Shown: positions 18,090 to 27,386, numbered from the stretch's first letter. The stretch: 64,000 nucleotides of DNA from JBAXEO01 sp963789515 (GCA_963789515.1 CAWBKW010000009.1:147160-211159), one strand, 5' to 3'. The notes: generated from the letters alone by a model not told the origin. A program made the numbers and translations.

Positions 18090-19387
18090 GCGGCGATCTC
18101 TCCCTCGGCGGGACTATTGCCGAAGAGCACCTCGCGTGAGTCGAGCAGGCCGAACAACGAGATCGCGGCCTCACTCAGGATCCACGCGAACGCGACGCCG
18201 GTGATCCCGAACGGACCCAGGAACAGGTAGCTCAGGCCCAGGAGCAGCGCGGCACCGAGGCACTGCAGCCAGACGACCCGCCTGATCTTGCCCACCACGC
18301 GTGCGTACGCGAGATACCAGCTGTTGAAGATGACCAGCGGCGTGGCGAGGCACAGCCAGCGGAGCAGCGTGGTTCCCTCTGCGGCGTAGGTCTTCCCGAA
18401 CAGCGTGAGGATCAGCGGTGCGCCGAGTGCCAGGACCAGGGCGGCGGGGATGATGAGCAGGGCCATGTACTGCAGGATGTCACGGCTGTGCTGGCCGATG
18501 TTGGGCCTGTCGGCCGCCGCCTCGGCGGTGAACGAGTCCGTCATCCCGCTCGCGAGCAGGCCGAGGGTGGTGGCGACCAGCCACGCCTGGTAGAAGTACG
18601 CGGTGGCACTCGCTCCGAGCACGGCGACTATCAGCAGCGGCAGCAGGCGAGCGGCTGCCTCGGCGACGAGCGAGCCGACATGGTCGCCGCCCGATGACAG
18701 CGCGACCTCGCGGACGGTGAGCGGTTTGGCACCGGGCGGTGCCGCTTCGACTCGGCTCGAGCGCGTGAACACGCCGAAGATCAGCCAGGTGCACAGAACG
18801 ATGACGATCGGCGTCGGCAGGAACCACGACCCCACGATGCCCGCATCGGCCAGAACGCGAACGCCCAGGAAGAGGAATGCGAGTTTCGCCAGGTTGTAGA
18901 TGGTGTTCTCGATGAGGACCCACTTGGCCTGGCGCAGCCCGATGAGCACGGCGTCCTGGAGGCGGAAGATCGACCAGAGCACCGCCGCCATGACCGCCCA
19001 TACCGCGACGAGCGGCCCCTCGCCGAGCAGGCCTTGCAGGCCCAGCGCCCCGCCGAGCGCGACGAACGCCAGGCTGAGCAGTACGGATGTCAGGATGACC
19101 GCGCCGTACGACACCAGGATGAGCCGGCGCGTCTGCTTCCCCGCGCGCGGCAGGAAGCGCGTCATCCCGCCACCGAACCCGAGTTGGGCTATCCCCGAGA
19201 TCAGCAGCAGCGTCGAGATGACGGCCGTGCTCGAACCGACGGTCGCCGACGGGTAGAGGCGCGCGGCGAGCATCCAGTACAACAGCCCGATTCCCGCCGA
19301 TATGACCTGGTTGGCGACGAGGGCGTTGGCGTTGGCGTAGAGCGGCATGCGGCCGGCGCGTAGGACTTCTCGGAGACGATCGATCAT
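18086..19387 (-). CDS. Polysaccharide flippase, Wzx/MATE-type
   Basis: A 433-residue membrane protein with 12-14 helices, of the oligosaccharide flippase (MOP) superfamily that moves lipid-linked sugar repeats across the membrane. The N-terminal ANANALVANQVISAGIGLLYW and GFGGGMTRFLPR segments are characteristic of the actinobacterial members. It forms a two-gene operon with the PIG-L deacetylase and supports the reading of this region as a surface-polysaccharide locus. Confidence 0.88.
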   Translation of the reverse strand: MIDRLREVLRAGRMPLYANANALVANQVISAGIGLLYWMLAARLYPSATVGSSTAVISTLLLISGIAQLGFGGGMTRFLPRAGKQTRRLILVSYGAVILTSVLLSLAFVALGGALGLQGLLGEGPLVAVWAVMAAVLWSIFRLQDAVLIGLRQAKWVLIENTIYNLAKLAFLFLGVRVLADAGIVGSWFLPTPIVIVLCTWLIFGVFTRSSRVEAAPPGAKPLTVREVALSSGGDHVGSLVAEAAARLLPLLIVAVLGASATAYFYQAWLVATTLGLLASGMTDSFTAEAAADRPNIGQHSRDILQYMALLIIPAALVLALGAPLILTLFGKTYAAEGTTLLRWLCLATPLVIFNSWYLAYARVVGKIRRVVWLQCLGAALLLGLSYLFLGPFGITGVAFAWILSEAAISLFGLLDSREVLFGNSPAEGEIAA

Positions 19388-19739
19388 GCGGCGGTCACCG
19401 GAGTGTCCGAGGGGCGGTGCGCGGTATCTCAGAGCCGTCGGTCACACCAGGTCGCCCCCAGGATCAGCAGGATCGGGCCTCTTCTCGCAGCAGGCCCCGC
19501 GCAAAGTATCGCACCTGCGGATGCGCGCTGTGAACGGCGGGCCACCGCGCGGCACTCGCGGGCGCGGTTCGCTGTCGCTCGGGCCGGTTAAGCGCCCGTG
19601 AAGGTCGCGGCAAGCGCCGGCGGATACCTTCCGCTCGTGCCGGCGGAGAGTGCTCGTCCTCCTCGGCGCCGAGGAGGACGGCGAGAAGCGCCGCTGCCTC
19701 GTCACATGTGGCGAGCGGGAGATCCGGAGGGGATGCATC
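19388..19739. other. 352-base intergenic region between divergent genes
   Basis: The gap separates the flippase (minus) from the C39-like peptidase (plus). It holds a hairpin GGGCCT/AGGCCC (19475-19480 with 19492-19497), two GCCGGCGGA direct repeats near 19616 and 19640, and the perfect palindrome at 19656-19679. No conserved gene, tRNA or matching riboswitch was found. Confidence 0.5.
19656..19679. repeat. Perfect 24-base palindrome upstream of the C39-like peptidase
   Basis: The arms GTCCTCCTCGGC and GCCGAGGAGGAC are exact reverse complements with no spacer. It lies 60 bases before the peptidase ATG and would form an uninterrupted cruciform or RNA hairpin in the untranslated leader. It contains GAGGAGG, which resembles a ribosome site that the hairpin would hide. 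No T tract follows. Confidence 0.5.
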
Positions 19740-20552
19740 ATGCGTCGAAGAGTCGGGAACTGGATGCTGGCGTGTCTGGCCATGGCGATCCTGACGCCGG
19801 GGGTCGCTGCCGCGGCTCCCCGGCGGGGAGAGCCGCTCAACGATCCATCACTGACGCCGGCCGTCGCCGAGCAGTGGAAGAAGGCTACCGAGGAGAAAGA
19901 CGCGCAGATCGCGGGTGCGCTGGCCGCCAAGCGTTCCGCTGCGCCGGCCGGCGTCGTCACAGTAGCCGCAGCGTCGGCCTTGTACGGGGTGCACACGCTG
20001 AGCGCCACCAACTACAAGCAGGAGACGTCGTACTACTGCGGTCCGGCCTCGGCCCGCCAGAGCCTCAGCTGGCACAAGGCCAAGAGCGGTTCGTCGAAGA
20101 CCCTGCCGTCGCAGGGCACCCTCGCCGGGAAGATCGGCACGAGCACGAGCGGCAGCCTCACGACCGGGATCGCACGCGCCCTCAACAGCTACAACGGCAC
20201 GTTCGGCACCGTGAACTACGTCGCCTCGAACCTCACCGACACCGGCAACCCGACCAGCGCCTTCTACACACGTATCGGATGGATGCTCGAGGACGCGCGG
20301 ACCGTGCCGGTGATCCTGACCGCGACCTCCCGGATCCCCCGGTACAACGGGCACGTCTCGCGGCACTACATGTCGGTCTCAGGCATCAACGACACGGCAT
20401 CGGCGGTCACGATGCGAAGCGTCGATCCCAACTACAACTCCAGCTACCGGGGAGTCTATTGGGACGCCATGGGCTCGCAGACGTCCAACGGCCTGTGCCG
20501 AGCCTGCTACCAGGCCGACGTGGACGGCAGCAACATGGCGATGTGCTGGTGA
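19740..20552 (+). CDS. Secreted C39-like cysteine peptidase
   Basis: A 270-residue exported protein with signal peptide MRRRVGNWMLACLAMAI ending near AAAAP. The catalytic Cys is in SYYCGPASAR (about residue 100), the His in RHYMSVSGIND and the Asp in SVDPNY, the pattern of peptidase C39-like proteins. Two more cysteines near the C-terminus (LCRACY) may form a disulfide. The start is fixed by CCGGAGGGG eight bases upstream of ATG 19740. The target is unknown; such enzymes act on peptides outside the cell. A UUCG-capped hairpin follows the stop. Confidence 0.82.
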   Translation: MRRRVGNWMLACLAMAILTPGVAAAAPRRGEPLNDPSLTPAVAEQWKKATEEKDAQIAGALAAKRSAAPAGVVTVAAASALYGVHTLSATNYKQETSYYCGPASARQSLSWHKAKSGSSKTLPSQGTLAGKIGTSTSGSLTTGIARALNSYNGTFGTVNYVASNLTDTGNPTSAFYTRIGWMLEDARTVPVILTATSRIPRYNGHVSRHYMSVSGINDTASAVTMRSVDPNYNSSYRGVYWDAMGSQTSNGLCRACYQADVDGSNMAMCW

Positions 20553-20564
20553 GCGGCCTCGAGA

Positions 20565-20584
20565 GGGGCCCCTTCGGGGGCCCC
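20565..20584 (+). terminator. UUCG-tetraloop hairpin after the peptidase gene
   Basis: An eight-base perfect GGGGCCCC/GGGGCCCC stem with a TTCG loop begins 13 bases after the stop codon. No T run follows, so it may be a terminator of the GC-rich actinobacterial kind or an mRNA-stabilising structure. Confidence 0.55.
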
Positions 20585-20605
20585 GGGAGCCGGGCGCACC
20601 GGCAC

Positions 20606-21670
20606 ATGAAGTCGAGAGGGTGCAACCGGATCGCGAGGGCGATGCTGGCCGTGCTCGTGGTCTCCCTCGGATCGGGTGCGTGTGCAGGATGTGGCGGGGG
20701 GTCCGTCGGAGGGCCCACTACCGCAACCGCCGACTCGGCGGCGAAGCACGCAGGAGTCCGGACGGTGAAGCTTCCCTACCGGGGTTACGGCATGGCTCGG
20801 GTGGTGGGAGAGGCGCTCTACGTGACGGTCGACTCCGGAACCGGCCTCATCGACACCCTGCTGCGCTACGACCTCGGCAGCGGCGAATCACGGCCGGTGC
20901 TCACGGTACCGGCGGATATCGCGTGGATCACCGTCAACGAGCGTTGGCTACTGTGGGAGAGCGAGAAGAGGCTGTATGCGGAACCCGTCGCCGGGGGTCC
21001 GCGGCGGGTGCTCGCGACGAGCCGGGAAGCCTACGGCCCGGCACTCGAGGGCGACACGGCGGCCTGGGTCGACCTCGAGGAAGACTCGGAGCCGAGGATT
21101 GTGACCTTCGACCTTGCGTCGGGCGAGAAGCGGGAGATCGCTCGCACCCACGTCGCCGAGTTCTACAACAACTTCATGCAGATCACCGATGGCAGGTTGC
21201 TGTGGACCGACATCTACGACGGCACGGGTCACTACGTCGTCCACGATCTGGCGACGGCCACGACCCGTGACTACCCGATGCCGGCGACGCGTTTCCGCTA
21301 TCCGGGCTACGCGTGGCTCTCGGGCGACGCGGTCTACTCGATCAACTTCGATCGGTACGACCAGTGGGACTGGGGTACACAGCAGGTGGGCCGCTACTCG
21401 CTCGCCACGCGCACGTTCACCCCGATCACGAAGGGCGGCGAGTTCGTCAACGCGCTGGCCGTCGGCCGCGACGGGGTCGCGATCATCGATTCCGAGCAGC
21501 GGCTGCTTGCCGGGCCCTCCGACGGCACCCGGCCGACGAAGGACCTGAGCGCGGCTCTGGGAACCCCGGTCGACGGGGTGCAGGTCTCTTCGGACGGCAC
21601 CACGGCGGTCGCGGGTCGCTCCGTACCCGAGCGCGCCGAGACGTCGCTGTTCATCTTCCGCCTCCGCTAG
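20606..21670 (+). CDS. Putative lipoprotein with beta-propeller-like repeats
   Basis: A 354-residue exported protein. After MKSRGCNR comes a hydrophobic stretch and Cys candidates in GSGACAGC for lipid attachment; an internal ATG at 20642 would give a more compact signal. The mature part has repeated beta-strand motifs of the TolB/six-bladed-propeller kind (TAAWVDLEEDS, GRLLWTDIYDGTGHYVVHD, AYSWLSG-like WLSGDAVYSINFD). It lies 54 bases after the peptidase, separated by the hairpin, and ends overlapping the convergent GyrI-like gene by four bases. Function unknown. Confidence 0.72.
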   Translation: MKSRGCNRIARAMLAVLVVSLGSGACAGCGGGSVGGPTTATADSAAKHAGVRTVKLPYRGYGMARVVGEALYVTVDSGTGLIDTLLRYDLGSGESRPVLTVPADIAWITVNERWLLWESEKRLYAEPVAGGPRRVLATSREAYGPALEGDTAAWVDLEEDSEPRIVTFDLASGEKREIARTHVAEFYNNFMQITDGRLLWTDIYDGTGHYVVHDLATATTRDYPMPATRFRYPGYAWLSGDAVYSINFDRYDQWDWGTQQVGRYSLATRTFTPITKGGEFVNALAVGRDGVAIIDSEQRLLAGPSDGTRPTKDLSAALGTPVDGVQVSSDGTTAVAGRSVPERAETSLFIFRLR

Positions 21671-22284
21671 CCGCTCCCGCGCACGGGGTAGCGGAGCACC
21701 GTCTTGAGCTTCGCGGGTGCGGTGCGACCGGGGTCGTTCAGGTAGATCTCGTGATGGCTGCCGGCCACCTCATACCCGTGCTCACGAGCGAACGCGAAGA
21801 GCCGCTGCACCGTGGGGGTCTCGTCGGCATACGGGCCGACGTTGAGGATCTGCACGCTTTCGCCCTCGGAATACGTCTGGACGCGTACGTCGTCGAGGCG
21901 GGGCACGTCCTTCTTGGAGGCGACCTTCGCGCGGACCTCATCGACGAACTCCGAGTCGACCTCGTCCGGGAGGAGGATCATGAGCCGCCACGCAGTCGTG
22001 TCCGGTGATGCCGGGGGCTCTCCCGGCCCGCCGTCGGCGTCCCAGTAGAGACCCTCCGACGGCATCACCGGGTATGAGAGCGACAGCCGCTTCTTGGCCG
22101 CGAACTTCACGGGGTAGGCGAGTCCGTACAGCGCACCCATCGACAGCTGGAAGTCGGGTCCGCCAACACCGCTGAGTCCGTCGATCATCAGGAATCGGAG
22201 CGGTGGCACGTCGACGAGGACAGGGGCCGAGGCGCTCGGCTTGTAGAGCGCCGCGTACCGCTTCTTCAGGTCGAGGGTCTCCAT
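21667..22284 (-). CDS. GyrI-like small-molecule-binding domain protein
   Basis: A 205-residue protein of the GyrI-like family, beginning METLDLKKRYAALYKPS and containing the diagnostic VDVPPLRFLMIDGLSGVG, AAKKRLSLSYPVMPSEGLYWD and HEIYLNDPGRTAPAKLKTVLRYPV segments. Stand-alone members bind small lipophilic molecules and are thought to buffer or hydrolyse them; no DNA-binding domain is present. A second, different GyrI/effector-binding-fold protein lies at 24286-24765. Confidence 0.85.
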   Translation of the reverse strand: METLDLKKRYAALYKPSASAPVLVDVPPLRFLMIDGLSGVGGPDFQLSMGALYGLAYPVKFAAKKRLSLSYPVMPSEGLYWDADGGPGEPPASPDTTAWRLMILLPDEVDSEFVDEVRAKVASKKDVPRLDDVRVQTYSEGESVQILNVGPYADETPTVQRLFAFAREHGYEVAGSHHEIYLNDPGRTAPAKLKTVLRYPVRGSG

Positions 22285-22328
22285 CGCAATCCCTTCACGG
22301 CAGAACGCAGGCCTGGGGTGAAGGTACC

Positions 22329-22556
22329 CTACCCTCTCCCGCGCAGCACCCGCGCATCGACTCCTGCGGCCCTCAGGGCGAGGACGATCTTCTCAGGATT
22401 CGTCGAGCTGTCGTCGAACATCACCGAGACGATGCCGAGCGAACGCACGGCAACCACCTTCGCCACACCGCCGATGCGCGAGACCGTCATCTCTGCGAAG
22501 GCCGTAGCCCACTCACTGGTCAACGCCGACGTCTTCAAGTGAATCGCTCTGAGCAT
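22329..22556 (-). CDS. Small HMA-like fold protein without metal cysteines
   Basis: A 75-residue protein starting MLRAIHLKTS at the ATG preceded by AAGGAGGA. The predicted beta-alpha-beta-beta-alpha-beta order, with the repeated IVSVMFDDSSTNPEKIVLALRAAG pattern, resembles heavy-metal-associated domains (compare the usual VTVSYDPAKTSPEKIVEAI). The metal-binding CxxC of the first loop is replaced by TSALTSEW, so metal carriage is unlikely. It could be a regulatory or decayed chaperone. Confidence 0.6.
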   Translation of the reverse strand: MLRAIHLKTSALTSEWATAFAEMTVSRIGGVAKVVAVRSLGIVSVMFDDSSTNPEKIVLALRAAGVDARVLRGRG

Positions 22557-22763
22557 GTCGTCCTCCTTCTTCAGGCGCCGCGCCACGGCCTGACTCTATC
22601 CGGCACCTCTGACAATCCCTCGGTGTGGTGAAGGGCCTGTCAGGAGGATGTGGCGATTCGGGGAAATGGTTGTAGAGCCGGGGCATGGCCGGTGCGGGGT
22701 CACGGTACCGTCCTCCCTGCTCAGCGCGAGAGCGTTGGAGGAGCCGTCACGTATACTGCCGGC

Positions 22764-23393
22764 ATGTCGCTCAACGCCTTCCTCGCCGGCCTCGGCCTCG
22801 GCGCGTCGCTCATCATCGCGATCGGAGCCCAGAACGCGTTCGTGCTGCGCCAGGGCCTCCTGCGGTCCCACGCACTGCCCGTTGCGGCGGTGTGTGTCGC
22901 GGTCGACTGGTCGCTCATCATCGTCGGCGCTCTGGGCTTCGGCGCACTCGTCAAGCGGTTTCCCGGGCTCACCAGTGTTGCCGCATGGGGAGGCGCCGCG
23001 TTCCTGCTGGTCTACGGGGTGCTGGCGTTTCGCTCGGCGCTGAAGCCCGGGTCGCTCCATGCCGAGGCCCCCGACGGCTCACGGGATCCCGGGACGCTCT
23101 CGGCCGCGCTCGGCACAGCTCTGGCCGTGTCGCTTCTCAATCCGCACGTCTATCTCGACACGGTCGTGCTCCTCGGTAGCGTGGCGGCGCAGTATGCCCC
23201 GGCGCAGCGGGCAGCGTTCGTGCTGGGGGCGGGCATGGCGTCGTCGGTCTGGTTCTTCGGGCTTGCGCTCGGAGCCAGACTGCTCACGCCGGTCTTCGAG
23301 CGCGAGGTCGCCTGGCGCGTGCTCGACGTCGTGATCGGGTGCATCATGTGGTGGATCGCGGTCGGTCTCGTGCTGGGCGAAGTGGCGGGATGA
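22764..23393 (+). CDS. LysE/ArgO family amino acid exporter
   Basis: A 209-residue membrane protein with about six helices, of the LysE/ArgO family that exports basic amino acids. It has the N-terminal GLGLGASLIIAIGAQNAFVLRQGL signature and the central NPHVYLDTVVLLGS segment with the conserved Asp. The ATG at 22764 is seven bases after TATACT, with no Shine-Dalgarno sequence, so translation may begin from a very short leader. It stands alone. Confidence 0.92.
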   Translation: MSLNAFLAGLGLGASLIIAIGAQNAFVLRQGLLRSHALPVAAVCVAVDWSLIIVGALGFGALVKRFPGLTSVAAWGGAAFLLVYGVLAFRSALKPGSLHAEAPDGSRDPGTLSAALGTALAVSLLNPHVYLDTVVLLGSVAAQYAPAQRAAFVLGAGMASSVWFFGLALGARLLTPVFEREVAWRVLDVVIGCIMWWIAVGLVLGEVAG

Positions 23394-23407
23394 CGTCCGG
23401 GTAGGGC

Positions 23408-24238
23408 TCAGCGCCTCCGATTGCCTTTGCGGCCCGGGGGGCGCGGGTCGGCGATGATGGCGACGTCACCGCTGCGCACCGAGCCGCGGTAGAGATCCTC
23501 GCCGAAGCGCTCGAAGCCGGTCACCGTGACCCGGCCGTCGACACGGGTGGCGATCCGCTCGAGCAGCTCGTCTTGCGAGAGCTCGGCGTCGCTCGCGAGC
23601 ATGATCATGTTGCGCGTCGAGTCGGTCACGCCGTCTGCCGAGCCGATCGGGAAGACCCACACGTTGCGCCAGACGTTCGACGCGGTGCGGTGCAGGCTCC
23701 GGTAGGGCTTGCTGTGGCTTCCGCTCACCGACCCGATGACGTTGTAGGCGATCGCCCCATCGGCCGAGAGGTGGTCTCGGCAGGTCCGAAGGAACTCCTC
23801 GGTGAGAAGCGGCCGGGGGATATGGTCGTCGTCGAACGCGTCGATGATGATCAGGTCGTAGGTCTCGGCGCAGTAGCCGAGGAACTCGCGTCCGTCATCG
23901 ACGAAGATGCGGATCCGTTCGTCGTCCGGCAGCGCGAAGAACTCACGAGCGATCTCGACGACCTGTTCGTCGATCTCGACCGCGTCGATCGCGAGTGCCG
24001 GGTAGTCGCGCCACATCCGCTTGACCAGCGAGCCGCCCCCAAGGCCGACCACGAGGGCCGACTGCGCATCCGGCTTGATCGCCAAAGGAAGGTGCAGGTA
24101 GTTGACGTACTCGATGTCGGTCTCGAACGGGTCGTCGAGCGCCATCGACGACTGGTGGTTGCGCTCGAACGCGAGAAGCCGCCAGGCACCGTTGTCGGTG
24201 ATGCGGAGGCGGTGAAAGGGCGATGTGCGCTCGTGCAT
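23408..24238 (-). CDS. Spermidine-synthase-like methyltransferase-fold protein
   Basis: A 276-residue Rossmann-fold protein of the spermidine synthase family. It has the nucleotide-binding VVGLGGGSLVKRMWRDYP, the acidic VEIDEQVVEIA and the DDGREFL and IIIDAFDDDHIP motifs. The start MHERTSPF is set by GAGGA six bases upstream; a frame from 24277 lacks a ribosome site. The DAFDDD catalytic loop differs from classical SpeE (DSTDPxGP), so aminopropyl transfer is uncertain. A paralogue with an added membrane domain lies at 51466-53037 and shares FFALP/YFGLP, LLTEEFL and FPIGLS-like segments. Confidence 0.82.
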   Translation of the reverse strand: MHERTSPFHRLRITDNGAWRLLAFERNHQSSMALDDPFETDIEYVNYLHLPLAIKPDAQSALVVGLGGGSLVKRMWRDYPALAIDAVEIDEQVVEIAREFFALPDDERIRIFVDDGREFLGYCAETYDLIIIDAFDDDHIPRPLLTEEFLRTCRDHLSADGAIAYNVIGSVSGSHSKPYRSLHRTASNVWRNVWVFPIGSADGVTDSTRNMIMLASDAELSQDELLERIATRVDGRVTVTGFERFGEDLYRGSVRSGDVAIIADPRPPGRKGNRRR

Positions 24239-24285
24239 CTGATCCTCGGGTCTGAGGCGCCGGACGGTGAACAGCATACGCCGGG

Positions 24286-24765
24286 CTAGTGCTGCGCCAC
24301 GGGAAACCGAATCTCGGTGAGGTAGTCCTCGGGAGCGGTCGTCGCCGGGTCCGAGTAGTAGAGCTCCTCGGCGGGGCCGACGATCTCATAGCCGTGGCCG
24401 ATGACCCACGCGCCCAGCTGGCGGTAGGTCGGCTCGATGTGCTCGTAGTCGCCGCGGTGCATCACCGACGCCACGAGGTGGGGCTCGACTCGTTTGACGC
24501 CGACGCCACCCTGCTCGTCGACCACGGGAGGGTCGCCCGCTACCGCCGTCTGCACCTCCCACCGCGCGGTGTTCTCGTCGACAGCCCGTGGATCGTCAAT
24601 GTACACGCCGGTCGGCATGCCGAGGGGTTGTAGTCCGTGCTGCGCCACCCATCCGTAGAGTCGCCCCATAGCCTCAGGGATCTGTGTGTACGGTCCGCAC
24701 ATCGAAACGTAGGCAACCGTCGCGGGATCGGTTGTCTTCAGCGCGATGTCGAGCATCTCAAACAC
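24286..24765 (-). CDS. GyrI-like / AraC effector-binding domain protein
   Basis: A 159-residue effector-binding-domain protein of the GyrI/SOUL-like superfamily. It shows VAYVSMCGPYTQIPEAMGRLYGWV in the first repeat and VASVMHRGDYEHIEPTYRQLGAWV in the second, then EELYYSDPATTAPEDYLTEIRFPV, the typical C-terminal ending. It lacks a helix-turn-helix, so it is a stand-alone ligand binder. An internal ATG (24756) is an equally good start. Role unknown. Confidence 0.85.
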   Translation of the reverse strand: MFEMLDIALKTTDPATVAYVSMCGPYTQIPEAMGRLYGWVAQHGLQPLGMPTGVYIDDPRAVDENTARWEVQTAVAGDPPVVDEQGGVGVKRVEPHLVASVMHRGDYEHIEPTYRQLGAWVIGHGYEIVGPAEELYYSDPATTAPEDYLTEIRFPVAQH

Positions 24766-25015
24766 CCCCCGTGCGTCGTGCGGCGACTCATGAAGCTCGT
24801 CCGGCGTGACGGGCAGCCACGCAACCTAGTACGTACCCACGACACGAACGGCCCCTCGCGATACCGTTCCGGGCTTCTGCCCTCGGAGTCGCGTACAGCT
24901 CCGACGTCAGAGTGTCGAACACCGAGCGCGCCGCCTTGCGGGCGTTGCAGGAGGGAATAGATGACATGGCGGCGGGAACGGACCGTCGTGGGCGAGTGAA
25001 CGGGGAGGCGCAGAC

Positions 25016-26230
25016 ATGTCTGGGAGAAGCAGGTTGGTTCTGTGCGTGGTCGCAGGGGCGCTCGCAGGCGCGCTGGCACTTCCCGCCGCCGCCTCGGCGA
25101 TCGACAGGCGCGAAGGCAACACCGTGGTGGTCGCAAGCGGAGAGACCGTCTCGGACGACCTGTACGCGTTCGGCAACACCATCACCATCGACGGCACCGT
25201 GGACGGCGACGTGGTCGCCTTCGGCCAGATGGTTCTGATCAACGGGACTGTTCGGGGCTCTGTGCTCACGGCGGCGCAGTCCGTGCGGATCGATGGCACC
25301 GTGGACGGTTCCGTGCGCGCCGCGGGGCAGCTCGTTGACGTCAACGGCATCGTCGCCGGCGACGTCCTCGCGGGCGCCAGCCAGGTGACCGTCGGCGGGG
25401 ACGTGAACCGTGATGTCGCTGCAGGCGCGCAGAACGTCATCATCGACGGCACCGTGGGACGCAACCTGATGACCGGCAGCAACTCGCTCACGATCTCCGG
25501 CGACGTGGGCGGCAACGTCGAAGCCGAGTCGACCGACGTCAAGGTGACGCGACAGGGAACCGTCGACGGCGACCTCGACTACTGGAGTGCCGACAAGGCC
25601 GTGGTCGTGGGGGAGGTCTCCGGAACGACCACGCGTCACGATCCGCCGACAGATGGCAGGGACAACTCGCGCAGTGGCGGCGGCAGCGGGATACTCGCCG
25701 TGGTCCTGGGCGGGATCCTCGCCTGGATCCAGTCGCTCATCGGGCTGCTGGTGCTCGGGCTCGTCATGGTCTTCGCGTTGCGCCGACCGATGTCGGGCGG
25801 CTCGCGGGCAGTCGCTGACCGGCTGGGCGTGAGCCTCGGGGTAGGCGCGCTGGTCTTCTTCACCACGCCGATGGTCGGCGGGTTCATCTTCGTCGCCGGG
25901 CTGTTCATCGGCGCATGGTGGTTGGCGTTCGTGCTGTTCGCGGTGTACTGGTTGCTGCTTCTGGCCGGTCTCATCGTCGGCGTCCTGTCCGTGGGCCGCG
26001 CGATCCTCAGCAGGGCGTCGAGTACGGGGGAGCCCGCGCTCGCGTGGTCGCTGCTCCTCGGGCTCGTGCTGGTGTGGCTCGTCGCGGCGGTGCCGCTCCT
26101 GGGGTGGCTCGCGGCGTGGCTGGTCATGATTGCCGGCACGGGAGGGCTCGTTCTGCTCTGGATGGGAAAGACCGAGGCACCCGTCAAGCCGACACCGGTC
26201 GAGGTCGCCCCGCAACAGCCGGTCGGATGA
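25016..26230 (+). CDS. Membrane protein with extracytoplasmic polymer-forming (bactofilin-like) repeats
   Basis: A 404-residue protein with a signal peptide (about residues 1-29), then about 180 residues of short right-handed beta-helix repeats such as GNTITIDGTVDGDVVAFGQ and QSVRIDGTVDGSVRAAGQ, the polymer-forming-cytoskeletal pattern. A Gly/Ser-rich linker leads to a C-terminal region of about five membrane helices. ACGGGGAGG precedes the ATG. Unlike classical cytoplasmic bactofilins, the repeats are exported, so this family probably forms or scaffolds structures at the outer face of the membrane. The 259 bases upstream hold no recognisable gene. Confidence 0.82.
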   Translation: MSGRSRLVLCVVAGALAGALALPAAASAIDRREGNTVVVASGETVSDDLYAFGNTITIDGTVDGDVVAFGQMVLINGTVRGSVLTAAQSVRIDGTVDGSVRAAGQLVDVNGIVAGDVLAGASQVTVGGDVNRDVAAGAQNVIIDGTVGRNLMTGSNSLTISGDVGGNVEAESTDVKVTRQGTVDGDLDYWSADKAVVVGEVSGTTTRHDPPTDGRDNSRSGGGSGILAVVLGGILAWIQSLIGLLVLGLVMVFALRRPMSGGSRAVADRLGVSLGVGALVFFTTPMVGGFIFVAGLFIGAWWLAFVLFAVYWLLLLAGLIVGVLSVGRAILSRASSTGEPALAWSLLLGLVLVWLVAAVPLLGWLAAWLVMIAGTGGLVLLWMGKTEAPVKPTPVEVAPQQPVG

Positions 26231-26308
26231 GGCGCTCAGTCAGACGAATGCCGGCGTCGGCGTGAGGGCTCGGGATGCGCCGGCCCCTCGGTCGGCATCC
26301 GAGGCGAG

Positions 26309-27386
26309 CTACTTCGTCGCGTGCCCGGTATCGGCCCAGTCGAGCACCTGTAGCGCGCGCAGGGTCAGCCACTTGCTGGGCTGGCCCTTGCTCTCAACGT
26401 CCGCGAGCATCTTGCCGTTGAAACTGTTCTTCAGCACCCAGCGCATCTGCTTGTCCGCAGTCCTTCGCACGAGATCGATGGCCGGCCGGTACTCGGCCCG
26501 CGGTGTCTCGCCGACCCGCATGAGGGCCCAAAGTGCCTCCAGGGCGTCGGAGTTGTACGACAGGGGGAAGCCGAACCGCAGCCATCCGGCCTTGTCCTTG
26601 TAGTGCAGCTCCGGGTGCTCGGTCAGGAAGCGCTCCCGCAGACCCGTGCGTTCGGCGGCCTTCGCGGACCAGAACACATCGTTGAACTCCGCCGACTCGA
26701 CCGGCAGGCTGCGGAAGATCTGCTTGTCGCGCAGCTGGGCGACGCACGCATCGCGCAGTTCGGCCGCTCCATCGGGCCACAGCTCGCTCGGGATCTCGCC
26801 GAGAAACAGCAGCTCCTTGACGGTGAGCATGTGGCAGTAGCCGTTCAGTTGCGACTCGCGGCCCCATCGGCAGTCGATGATGCCGAGCTCGCGGTAGAGG
26901 GTCGACGAGGTTGGAGACCGCCGCGATGACCCGCTCGTCGCGCACCCAGCCCATCCGCGCGAGTGCTCGGGCGACGTTGGACGTCAGGCAGGCGATCGAG
27001 CCGTTGGCGCGCATGTTGGACGCACTCCAGGAACCGTCGGGCAACTGCCGGGAGAATGCGTACTCGGCGGCCCTGCGTACCCGTGGGTCGTCTCCGTTCG
27101 CCCAGAGCTCGCCGAGAAGATGGACCTGCCACAGCGAGCCTTGGTACTTCTTGTAGTCCTGCGAGGGCGCCGCCCACGAACCGTCCTCGAGCTGCGCGTC
27201 GAGGATCGCGGCGACCGGAGGGTACGCGTTGCGGTGCTCCCACAACCCCGCAGTCGCGGCGTCGTCGGCCTCGCCCAGGAGCGTGCGGCGCGTGAGGACG
27301 GCGACTGCGGGGTTGTCCGCTTCGAGCAGCCAGCCGATCGTTTCGGCGGGGACCTCGGTCAGGATGCGTGCTTGCGTGCCGGGCAT
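26309..27386 (-). CDS. Prenyltransferase/terpenoid-cyclase-like alpha-barrel protein (one frameshift)
   Basis: A protein of about 359 residues split by a frameshift near 26908. The first part (from ATG 27386, preceded by GGGAGGTGA) has ETIGWLLEADNPAVAVLTRRTLLG, QLEDGSWAAPSQDYKKYQGSLWQ and RQLPDGSWSASNMRANGSIACLT. The second part, in another frame, continues STLYRELGIIDCRWG, YCHMLTVKELLFLGEIP and FGFPLSYNSDALEALWAL. The QxDGSW repeats are those of squalene-hopene-cyclase-like and prenyltransferase-like alpha/alpha barrels, but the DxDD cyclase motif is absent. A catalytic role is therefore unproven. Confidence 0.75.

Noticed and set aside
19570..19700. Possible c-di-AMP (ydaO-type) riboswitch before the C39-like peptidase
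   Set aside because: The GGTTAAGC and GTGAA pieces are present, but the conserved GGGGAACC core and the order of helices are not.
24788..26215. 475-codon minus-strand open frame opposite the polymer-forming protein
   Set aside because: Low-complexity antisense translation of the beta-helix repeats.
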